The notes beneath the pieces are model-generated. The model ran no database searches. It saw nothing but the letters and a program-made list of their open reading frames with translations, and was not told where the DNA came from. Position numbers and translations under genes: made by a program. Below, piece by piece: positions 48,065 through 54,088 of a stretch of 54,088 nt of DNA. This DNA is from a virus, in the IMG/VR virus record IMGVR_UViG_3300023199_000101, positions 1-54,088 of that record; one strand, given 5' to 3'. Numbering within the stretch: the first letter of the stretch is position 1; every line of letters begins with the position of its first letter.

Positions 48065-49045
48065 ATGCACAAGCCTTCATACTACACGGTCACCCCTGCT
48101 CACATCAGGTATGACAAATCCCTTCCTCCTTTTGCACGTCTACTGTATGGTGAAATTACTGCGCTTGCGAACAAGCGAGGCTATTGTGATGCTAGCAACG
48201 GATGGCTGGCTAAGCAGTACGAAGTTACGCCTCAGGCAGTCAGTGGTTGGATTCGGCAGTTGGCTGAAAAGGGGCACTTGGTCTTAATCTATGAGGATGG
48301 CGAGTACGGGATGAAGTGCAGGAAAATATACCTTTCTGAAGCCTATCGGCAGGAGTTCGAACTATTAACAGACGTTTACCCCCCTAAACAACAGATTAAG
48401 GGGGGTATAAATAACGGATTAAGGGGGTATAAATGTACGATTAACCAGAATAATACAAGAGAGAATAATACAAGAGAGAATAAAGCGGACCTGTTTGAAA
48501 ACAGGCCCGACCCTGGACCGAAGCCAGTAAAAAAGAAGGTCGCTGACATGAGCGACAATGAGAAAATGAGCTACCGGCTGGAGAAAGCGAAAGCGAAATC
48601 CTACGAGCCTGACATTCGACGGGTAGTGGATTATTTCCGGAAAGCCTCAGGTAAGAATGTAGCCTACTCGACGAAGGACGCGCTGGACTACATGGTCAAG
48701 CGCATGAAAAAGGACGGCTACACTGCCGACGACTTGACTCTGGTGATTGACTACAAGGTTAAGCAGCTTGTGGATCGGCCTGAATACATCAACCTATCCA
48801 CCTTTTTCCGCGATAGCCTATTTGAGGGCAATCTGGAAAAGGCCCGAATGAATAACAGGAAAGCCGGACCATCGAAAGCATCTCCGGTACGAGACCCTAT
48901 TGAGGATGAACAAGTAAGGGCGTACAAGTCCATGATGGAGCGTGCCCGGCTGAAAGGATACGACCTGCAGGAAGCCGCCGCCTTTGCGCGAAAGCACCTC
49001 GGGCTGAATGATGATTTTTTCAACCAACAAACAACAAACGCATGA
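48065..49045 (+). CDS. Replisome organizer / replication initiator with wHTH
   Basis: This 326-residue protein resembles phage replication initiators. A winged helix lies at about 30-85 (GYCDASNGWLAKQYEVTPQAV onward). A linker region (110-135) is encoded by iteron DNA. A C-terminal phage-conserved/DnaD-like domain lies at about 185-260 (VVDYFRKASGKNVAYST onward to FRDSLFEGNLEKA). As in lambda O, the origin repeats lie inside the gene. It begins the rightward replication operon behind the immunity region and overlaps the next gene by ATGA. Confidence 0.8.
   Translation: MHKPSYYTVTPAHIRYDKSLPPFARLLYGEITALANKRGYCDASNGWLAKQYEVTPQAVSGWIRQLAEKGHLVLIYEDGEYGMKCRKIYLSEAYRQEFELLTDVYPPKQQIKGGINNGLRGYKCTINQNNTRENNTRENKADLFENRPDPGPKPVKKKVADMSDNEKMSYRLEKAKAKSYEPDIRRVVDYFRKASGKNVAYSTKDALDYMVKRMKKDGYTADDLTLVIDYKVKQLVDRPEYINLSTFFRDSLFEGNLEKARMNNRKAGPSKASPVRDPIEDEQVRAYKSMMERARLKGYDLQEAAAFARKHLGLNDDFFNQQTTNA
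48394..48511. repeat. Iterons / putative origin inside the replisome-organizer gene
   Basis: Two units, 48394-48416 and 48417-48438, begin GATTAAGGGGG and are followed by a partial unit, two AGAATAATACAAGAG repeats and a hairpin (CCTGTTT...AAACAGG, 48490-48506). TACCCCCCT just upstream is complementary to AGGGGGGTA in the first unit. This is the putative lambda-type ori; the same block recurs at 18704-18845. Confidence 0.75.
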
Positions 49046-49431
49046 GTGCTACACAAGCTGCGCAATCACTGGAATCTATTCCTACTGACACCTGGCTGGA
49101 AATTCGAATAAACTTTTTGCCTGCCCGGCATGGGGTTATTGCTCGCAAGATCCGGAACGGCGATGCTCCGGAAGAGGTACTGGAGTACATGAGTAAGGTT
49201 GAAGCCGCGCAGGGCCGCGCCCTAGAGGCTGCTATTGCCGAGAGCGATAAGTCCCTTGGGCTGCTATTGAACCGCCGGTCGTTCTGGATCCGCGTCATAC
49301 GCAATTACCTGAAAGATCAGGGAGCAACACGAAAGGAAGCAATTCGGCAGCTACGTTCTTTCTCTTCGCTGGTGGGGCTGTACGGAGCTGAGAAAGTCGT
49401 TAACGAAGCTTTCAAAATCGTGTACCCATGA
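49042..49431 (+). CDS. Hypothetical replication-operon protein
   Basis: This 129-residue, largely helical basic protein lies between the replisome organizer and the replicative helicase, overlapping both by ATGA. Helicase loaders and inhibitors often occupy this slot, but no AAA+ motif is present, so a small adaptor protein is more likely. No family is recognised. Confidence 0.55.
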   Translation: MSATQAAQSLESIPTDTWLEIRINFLPARHGVIARKIRNGDAPEEVLEYMSKVEAAQGRALEAAIAESDKSLGLLLNRRSFWIRVIRNYLKDQGATRKEAIRQLRSFSSLVGLYGAEKVVNEAFKIVYP

Positions 49432-50822
49432 GCCAACGAAAAGACAGGAATATAATATGCCGGGGTATCCTGGGAACATTACTTATTCACCCGAAATGGT
49501 TTGCATCGGCCGCCGGGATGACCCCTGAAATGTTTCCGGAGGGAAACCTACAAGATGTAGCGAACCTGGTCTGGAAGAACGGCTTCGGCGCTACACTGGC
49601 TCTGGTGGCTGCTGAGGCTAACGAGGATCCGAGCTACCTGATGGAATACGCAGTGGAATCCTTAGACGACTTCGAGAAGCTGATTGAAGAAGGTAAGAAT
49701 CTGTACCTAGACGAATCCACGATAACGATAATGCAGCAGGCTACCCAGGCCGCCCTGTCGGGCGACGATGTGGAAATGTGCATTAATTACTTGACAGAAT
49801 CCAGGCGAGATTTAGTCGAGCGGGCGCGTATTGTTAAGCCGAGGGAAAAGCTAGTTGAGAACGTTAGCAATCGGATCGATCAATCCCGGTCCGGGGGGAT
49901 TCCAGGTATAAGCACCGGATACACTGATCTGGACAAAAAGGCCGGCGGCTGGTATGCTCCAGACCTGACAATAATCGGAGCGCGTCCGGCGATGGGGAAA
50001 ACTACGAACATGATCGAGTTGGCTGTCCGGGGCGCTAAGCAGGGCAAGGGCGTGGCGATTTTCTCCTATGAAATGTCGTCCGAGCAGATAGCTACCGTGG
50101 CTATTTGCCAGTTGGCCGGTGTTACGACGGAGAGCCTATACAAAGGCCTTCTTTTCCCTGATGAACTCGATGAGGTGGAAGCTTGGAAGGAGATATTCTT
50201 CAAATTACCTATAACGATCCGCGACCTAACCGAGGTGCGCAATACCCCTGCGAGTATGTGGACTGAGATTCAGCGCATCCGGATGGACCAGCGCGTGGAT
50301 CTCGTTTTCGTGGACTACCTGCAACTGATGAATGCGGACGGCGAACACGGCAATCGATCCGAGGAAGTTAGCCAGATAAGTCGTGCATTGAAACGCTACG
50401 CTGTGCAAGGTGATTTTCCGGTGATTGCCTTGGCTCAACTGAGCCGCGCAGTTGAAAATCGAGGCGGCGATCGGAAGCCTATCCTAGCCGACCTTCGGGA
50501 ATCCGGGTCTATTGAGCAAGATGCTGATAACGTCTATTTCCTATATCGCCCGGAAGTGTACGGCATTGAGGAAGACCTGGAAGGAAATAGCGTGAAGGGT
50601 GTAACGTACTGGGTTGGAGCCAAGCACCGGATGTTTGGCGGAAGTGTGGTTGGAGCTGAGTTTAAGCGCTTTTTCCGGCATGGACGCTTACTGGAAGAAT
50701 CTGAACTGACTTTCGATGACAAAGTAGACAAAATGAAGCGTGAAAAAAAGCACGAAAATATCATTAATCCAGCCGTGGTGAACGGCTACAAAGCAACAAG
50801 CGATGAGGACTTGCCATTCTAA
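49428..50822 (+). CDS. dnaB: DnaB-like replicative helicase with SSB-like C-terminal tip
   Basis: This 464-residue hexameric 5'-3' helicase has an N-terminal helical domain (about 1-135), a linker and a RecA-like motor. Walker A is GARPAMGKT (184-192). Walker B is VDLVFVDYLQLM. The DnaB motif GDFPVIALAQLSRAVE and arginine-finger region NRGGDRKPILADLRESG follow. Unusually, the protein ends DEDLPF, the same acidic-hydrophobic tip as the SSB encoded just downstream. That tip normally recruits SSB partners, so this helicase may compete for or recruit the same proteins. Confidence 0.9.
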   Translation: MSQRKDRNIICRGILGTLLIHPKWFASAAGMTPEMFPEGNLQDVANLVWKNGFGATLALVAAEANEDPSYLMEYAVESLDDFEKLIEEGKNLYLDESTITIMQQATQAALSGDDVEMCINYLTESRRDLVERARIVKPREKLVENVSNRIDQSRSGGIPGISTGYTDLDKKAGGWYAPDLTIIGARPAMGKTTNMIELAVRGAKQGKGVAIFSYEMSSEQIATVAICQLAGVTTESLYKGLLFPDELDEVEAWKEIFFKLPITIRDLTEVRNTPASMWTEIQRIRMDQRVDLVFVDYLQLMNADGEHGNRSEEVSQISRALKRYAVQGDFPVIALAQLSRAVENRGGDRKPILADLRESGSIEQDADNVYFLYRPEVYGIEEDLEGNSVKGVTYWVGAKHRMFGGSVVGAEFKRFFRHGRLLEESELTFDDKVDKMKREKKHENIINPAVVNGYKATSDEDLPF

Positions 50823-51048
50823 GCAAAAGAGCATTGCTAAGATAATCCTAGAAAATGCTGATGCTATTATTCATGAAGCTAACCGTACCGGCCTGAGCAG
50901 GGAAGAAGCGAATGAAGTGGATAAGGTGGATACTGCCCGTATCGTAATGGAGAACGCCCAGCCAAAGCGGGAAAAGGGAAGAAGCGGTAAAAATTATGCG
51001 AAAAATTATTCATTCTATACTATTTCCCGTATTTTTGAGTCGGAATGA
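50803..51048 (+). CDS. Hypothetical protein between dnaB and ssb
   Basis: This 81-residue charged protein starts inside the last codons of dnaB in another frame. It has a helical N-terminal half and a basic C-terminal half (KREKGRSGKNYAKNY). An ssb promoter box lies within its 3' end. The start is not certain because no strong ribosome binding site is seen. Function is unknown. Confidence 0.45.
   Translation: MRTCHSKQKSIAKIILENADAIIHEANRTGLSREEANEVDKVDTARIVMENAQPKREKGRSGKNYAKNYSFYTISRIFESE
51030..51037 (+). promoter_or_regulatory. Bacteroidota -7 promoter box for ssb (TATTTTTG)
   Basis: TATTTTTG lies 46 bases before the ssb ATG. TTCTATACTATTTC just upstream (51013-51026) matches the core of the 20-bp repeats near the attachment site, so the two loci might share a regulator or bind the integrase. 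Confidence 0.5.
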
Positions 51049-51082
51049 ATAAGGTTCATAATTTTCACTAAAACAAAGAGTC

Positions 51083-51514
51083 ATGAACAAAGTCATTTTA
51101 ATCGGTCGCCTCGGTAAAGACCCTGAACTGCGCACTCTAGAATCCGGAGCATCGGTGGCCAACTTTTCTCTGGCTACCAATGAAAAGTACAAAGACCGAA
51201 ACGGTGAATACCAGGAGCGCACCGAATGGCATAATTGCACCGCATGGGGCAAGCGTGCTGAGGTGATTGAGAAGTACGTGCAAAAAGGCCAGCATCTGAT
51301 AGTCGAAGGAAAAATCAACACCGATAAATGGACAGACAGCGACGGGAATGAGCGTCGTTCAACCAAGATTGTGGTTACTAATTTTGAGTTTATCGGCGGG
51401 GCTTCTGCAAATGGATCTACCGTAAGCAGCGAGAAGAACTCGTACGTGGATGACACTGAAAAAAACCCTTTGGCGGGGGCGCGTCCAAAAGTGGATGAGG
51501 ATCTGCCATTCTAA
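51083..51514 (+). CDS. ssb: Single-stranded DNA-binding protein
   Basis: This 143-residue OB-fold protein matches bacterial SSB. It starts MNKVILIGRLGKDPELR, contains VANFSLATNEKYKDR, then WHNCTAWGKRAEV and LIVEGKINTDKW, and has a disordered linker. It ends DEDLPF, the conserved tip that recruits SSB-interacting proteins. It has its own promoter box and a terminator after the gene, and it follows the replication operon. Confidence 0.95.
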   Translation: MNKVILIGRLGKDPELRTLESGASVANFSLATNEKYKDRNGEYQERTEWHNCTAWGKRAEVIEKYVQKGQHLIVEGKINTDKWTDSDGNERRSTKIVVTNFEFIGGASANGSTVSSEKNSYVDDTEKNPLAGARPKVDEDLPF

Positions 51515-51550
51515 AGGGAATATGGTGAATGATGCATACAATTTTGAACG

Positions 51551-51581
51551 CCGGGGCTGGGGGAATTGCCCCGGTGTTTTT
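51551..51581 (+). terminator. Rho-independent terminator after ssb
   Basis: CCGGGGC (51551-51557) pairs with GCCCCGG (51568-51574), followed by TGTTTTT, 36 bases after the ssb stop. Confidence 0.8.
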
Positions 51582-51599
51582 CACCACCAACAAAGAGCC

Positions 51600-51890
51600 A
51601 TGAAAGATACTGAAGGAATATACGTCGCCATCGATCCCGGTGCTGTTGCTAAGCAAATCGCCCTGGAGGTCGGCAAAGGTCTTGATCAGATTGTTTCTAC
51701 CCTAGCGCAAAGCCAAGGTGCTGAGCTACCAATTACCGCCGAAGTGCTGGCTGAGCGTACCGGCCTGAAAGTAGCGCACATTCACGATCTGCGCCGCAAA
51801 GGCAAAATCAGGAGTTATAAGCTGGGCGGCAAAGTGCTTTTCTATTTTTCCGAATTCAATTCTGACGTTCGTAAAAACCCTTGCCAATGA
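51600..51890 (+). CDS. HTH protein, excisionase/MerR-like
   Basis: This 96-residue protein contains a C-terminal winged helix-turn-helix (LAERTGLKVAHIHDLRRKGK, then SYKLGGKVLFYFSEFNSDV), typical of excisionase-like small DNA-binding proteins. It could be the recombination directionality factor for the integrase or an early regulator. It lies behind the ssb terminator, and its stop overlaps a tiny membrane gene. Confidence 0.65.
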   Translation: MKDTEGIYVAIDPGAVAKQIALEVGKGLDQIVSTLAQSQGAELPITAEVLAERTGLKVAHIHDLRRKGKIRSYKLGGKVLFYFSEFNSDVRKNPCQ

Positions 51891-52003
51891 CGACTATGTT
51901 AGCAACAATAGGAATTTGGGCAATCCTTTCTGTTTTGTGTTTGTTTGCTGCCTGGACTGTCTATCGGATACAGCGTGGGGATGAAAAGTGTGATGAGCAG
52001 TAG
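51887..52003 (+). CDS. 38-residue single-pass membrane peptide
   Basis: This tiny ORF starts by ATGA overlap with the HTH gene. The product is one hydrophobic helix (about residues 5-25) with a short charged tail ending KCDEQ. Coupling and clean membrane topology support expression. The role is unknown. Confidence 0.45.
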   Translation: MTTMLATIGIWAILSVLCLFAAWTVYRIQRGDEKCDEQ

Positions 52004-52021
52004 TAACTGACGAGGGTATGA

Positions 52022-52065
52022 GTGAACTACCCATCCACGCCAGAGGCGATGGGTGGGTAGTTCAC
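52022..52065. repeat. Large hairpin with GTGAACTACCCA arms
   Basis: GTGAACTACCCA (52022-52033) pairs with TGGGTAGTTCAC (52054-52065), with an inner CGCC/GGCG stem. It shares the 13-mer GTGAACTACCCAT with 16885-16897. With no T tract it may be an operator or a mobile-element end. Confidence 0.6.
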
Positions 52066-52086
52066 CGAACCAAAAAATAAAGATCA

Positions 52087-52374
52087 ATGCAAAATCCATT
52101 TGTGGCAATTGATAGCCGCCTCCGCATTATTGAGGACATGCTCATTGAGATGAAGCAGAGCGCACAGAGCCAACCGCAACCCGAACCTACCCCACCGGAT
52201 GACCCAGAGCGATTGGTGAGCAAAAAGGAAGCCGCCAGGCTGCTGAACTGTTCCCCCTCAACTATTGATAATGCAGCCAGAGCCGGGAAGCTCCAAAGGC
52301 ACTACCTGGGGAAAACTGTTCGCTTCCTTCGGAAAGAAGTTCTAGCCCTGGCCGAACCCGAAGCCGCCAAATAA
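52087..52374 (+). CDS. HTH_17-type excisionase-like protein
   Basis: This 95-residue protein has an N-terminal helix, a Gln/Pro-rich linker and a C-terminal HTH (VSKKEAARLLNCSPSTIDNAARAGKL then YLGKTVRFLRKEVLAL), the classic excisionase-family DNA-binding motif common in Bacteroidota mobile elements. It begins a module (HTH, primase-like, primase) resembling the accessory block of Bacteroidota ICEs and may be the integrase's Xis. Confidence 0.7.
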   Translation: MQNPFVAIDSRLRIIEDMLIEMKQSAQSQPQPEPTPPDDPERLVSKKEAARLLNCSPSTIDNAARAGKLQRHYLGKTVRFLRKEVLALAEPEAAK

Positions 52375-52406
52375 CCAAATTTTTCAAGGCAAAAACTTGC
52401 GAAGCT

Positions 52407-52889
52407 ATGAACATTCAATCTATACCGAAGCCAGACGAAACTATTGAAGTACGAATTCCCGAAGGGGCCAGTTTGAATGGCCACCAGAACAACCTGGCCC
52501 ACCCGGTGCTGGAAAAACTGCTGGGCCTTATCGAGCCGGTGGACTTCAGGGAAAAGATGGGGCTGGAAGAAGACGAAAAGCCAAAGCAGAAGCACTACGT
52601 TGTCATGATAATTGACGAAGTGCTGGAAGTGGCCCGGAACAACCGCTTCGGGCTGGCTGTCCAGAACGACTTCATCTACATCTACGATGGTGTGTACTGG
52701 GCCAGCCTTGACCGCAACGAATTCAAATCCTTCCTGGGCCTGGCAGCGCAGGAAATGGGGCTTTCGGTTCTCGAAGCTAAGCACTACACCTTCCGGCATG
52801 AACTGTTCCAACAATTCCTTTCCGCAGGCAACCTGCCGGCCCTGTTCCAGCAAGAAATTCGGGAAGCGACTGAAGGCCTTGGGGTATGA
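52407..52889 (+). CDS. N-terminal fragment of a primase/helicase-like protein
   Basis: This 160-residue protein resembles only the N-terminal part of D5-like phage/plasmid primase-helicases. It contains VVMIIDEVLEVARNNRF and FIYIYDGVYWASLDRNEFKSFLGLAAQEMG, ending with LFQQFLSAGNLPAL. The ATPase part that usually follows is missing, and the next 80 bases are non-coding. It is either truncated or a stand-alone module. It is followed by a primase-like gene. Confidence 0.5.
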   Translation: MNIQSIPKPDETIEVRIPEGASLNGHQNNLAHPVLEKLLGLIEPVDFREKMGLEEDEKPKQKHYVVMIIDEVLEVARNNRFGLAVQNDFIYIYDGVYWASLDRNEFKSFLGLAAQEMGLSVLEAKHYTFRHELFQQFLSAGNLPALFQQEIREATEGLGV

Positions 52890-52976
52890 CCAGACAAAGC
52901 GAAATGTAGGGCAGGTAGTTTTCATCGAAAAGGTGACGTAAGTGACGGCTAAAAAACTTTTTCTGAATCCCAGGCA

Positions 52977-53957
52977 ATGAAAAACAGCGTTCTAAATACC
53001 GAAGTTTCCTGCTTCCCCGACTATTACAGTCCGAACGACTGCGAGCCGGTGAATTTGCTGACCTTCCTACATTCGACCAAGTACCGCAAGCAGGTGGAAG
53101 CTATCCGGCAGCTGGAAGACAAGGCCGAACGCGACAGGCTGAAGGCCGGGCTACCTTGCATAACACCCAGCGGGCTGTTCACCCGCAGGGAAGCACCTGG
53201 ACTTGTGAAACATTCGGGGCTTATTCAGATTGATATTGATGGGAAGGAGAACCAGCACATAGGCAATTTTGCCCAGTTGAAGCAGGAAGTTGTGAAGCTC
53301 CCCGAAATTGCCTACTTCGGCCTTTCTGTATCCGGCAAGGGTTACTGGGGCCTGGTGCCGATAGCATACCCCCACCGGCACAAAGAACACTTCCGCGCCC
53401 TTCGGCAGGACTTCCTGCGATGGGGTATCCGCATCGACAGCAAGCCGGGCAACGTTGCCAGCCTGCGGGGCTATTCCTTCGACCCGGAAGCAACCTTTAA
53501 CCACCAGGCCCGAACCTACCGCAAGCTTTGGAAGCCAAAGCCCGGCCGTTACCGTGGCCAGTATAGCACCAATGGAGCCGGAAGGGAAGCCGAAAAGGTG
53601 GAAGCCTGCCTTCAGCTTATCGAAGCCGCCCGGCTGGATGTTACCGTCAGCTATGAAGACTGGTTTGGGATTGCCTGCGCCCTGGCCAACGAATTCGGGG
53701 AAGCAGGCCGGGCCTACTTCCACCGGGCAAGCCAGTTTCACCCGGCCTACAATGCCCAGGAAGCTGACCGGCAGTTTTCGGCCAGCCTGCGGGGCAATTA
53801 CACCTTCACCCTGGCCACCTTTTACCAGGTGTGCAGTCTTCACGGCATCACCTACCGGGAAGCCCTGCCAGCTGGCCAGGCCCAGGCCCAAACCAAGCCC
53901 CAGGAAGCCCCAGCGGGGCAAATACCGGACTTCTTTAGCTTCTACCTGAAACAGTGA
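52977..53957 (+). CDS. BT4734-like / VirE-N primase-type protein
   Basis: This 326-residue protein resembles the BT4734/BF3469-like family of Bacteroidota mobile elements. It has an archaeo-eukaryotic-primase-like core with LIQIDIDGKENQH and FGLSVSGKGYWGLVPIAYP. A C-terminal PriCT-like helical domain contains DWFGIACALANEFGEAGRAYFH and HPAYNAQEADRQF. It probably primes replication of the element. A Pro/Gln-rich tail ends just 11 bases before the right-end repeat. Confidence 0.75.
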   Translation: MKNSVLNTEVSCFPDYYSPNDCEPVNLLTFLHSTKYRKQVEAIRQLEDKAERDRLKAGLPCITPSGLFTRREAPGLVKHSGLIQIDIDGKENQHIGNFAQLKQEVVKLPEIAYFGLSVSGKGYWGLVPIAYPHRHKEHFRALRQDFLRWGIRIDSKPGNVASLRGYSFDPEATFNHQARTYRKLWKPKPGRYRGQYSTNGAGREAEKVEACLQLIEAARLDVTVSYEDWFGIACALANEFGEAGRAYFHRASQFHPAYNAQEADRQFSASLRGNYTFTLATFYQVCSLHGITYREALPAGQAQAQTKPQEAPAGQIPDFFSFYLKQ

Positions 53958-53968
53958 ACGAACTTCCA

Positions 53969-54088
53969 CCAGAAAAAAAACTTGACATTTTCTGAAAAAT
54001 AATTGTGCAAAACTTGACAATGTGTAAAGATTGGCTTATATTTGTATCATCAGTTAATCAAAAAAAAAAACACAATGAAAAATTGGAA
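53969..54088. repeat. Right-end copy of the internal 485-bp repeat (5' part)
   Basis: 53969-54088 matches 31295-31412; the only difference is a poly-A run of 11 instead of 9. It includes the TTGACA...TATATTTG promoter (-7 box at 54037-54044) and the first codons of the 45-residue ORF (ATG at 54075), cut by the window end. Confidence 0.9.

Overview
The window looks like an almost complete temperate tailed phage of a Bacteroidota host. Promoter-like sites repeatedly carry the Bacteroidota -7 box TAnnTTTG, the integrase is of the kind common in Bacteroidota mobile elements, and the tail-fibre and primase genes resemble Bacteroidota phage and mobile-element families. Genes are packed with ATGA or TAATG overlaps. 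A long tape-measure gene without a recognisable sheath gene suggests a siphovirus. The first 114 bases and the last 120 bases match two adjoining parts of one internal repeat (31295-31779). The simplest reading is a circular molecule of about 54.3 kb whose assembly broke inside a second copy of that 485-bp repeat.

Layout. 1-900: end repeat, a tmRNA-like acceptor domain with its halves in reversed order, and a probable attP (a tRNA 5' half between two 20-bp direct repeats). 911-7553: integrase, a GIY-YIG-like membrane protein, a MazG-like protein, a RuvC-like nuclease, a large membrane coiled-coil protein and a Rad52-like annealing protein. 7640-11583: a visibly AT-rich island with a type IV-B CRISPR-Cas cassette (csf1, csf2, a 58-codon ORF, a CysH-like gene, csf3) and a small Cys-rich gene behind an attC-like hairpin. 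11998-18336, minus strand: lipoprotein, terminase large and small subunits, holin, small membrane proteins, amidase endolysin and a frameshifted remnant. 18700-18845: an intergenic copy of the putative replication-origin iterons. 18921-29432, plus strand: tail genes, including a gene split by a T9 run, an HK97-gp10-like protein, the tape measure and large distal-tail proteins. 29553-31328: small accessory genes.

32226-38488 is the head module: ClpP-type protease/scaffold, capsid, portal and connectors. 38569-45078 holds three fibre/appendage proteins, all starting with Sec-type signal peptides. 45176-47180 holds a metallophosphoesterase and small genes, one with an EF-hand. 47239-48064 is the immunity region: a coiled-coil repressor on the minus strand and a 32-bp palindromic operator. 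48065-51514 is the replication operon: a replisome organizer with iterons inside its gene (as in lambda O), a DnaB helicase and SSB. 51600-53957 holds two HTH/excisionase-like proteins, a truncated primase/helicase-like protein and a BT4734-like primase.

The most notable content is the type IV-B cassette carried by a phage, with an unusual gene order and no recognisable full-length Cas11. Other strong leads are the iteron cluster present twice, the permuted tmRNA-like structure, the helicase ending in an SSB-like acidic tip, and the homopolymer frameshift in a tail gene.
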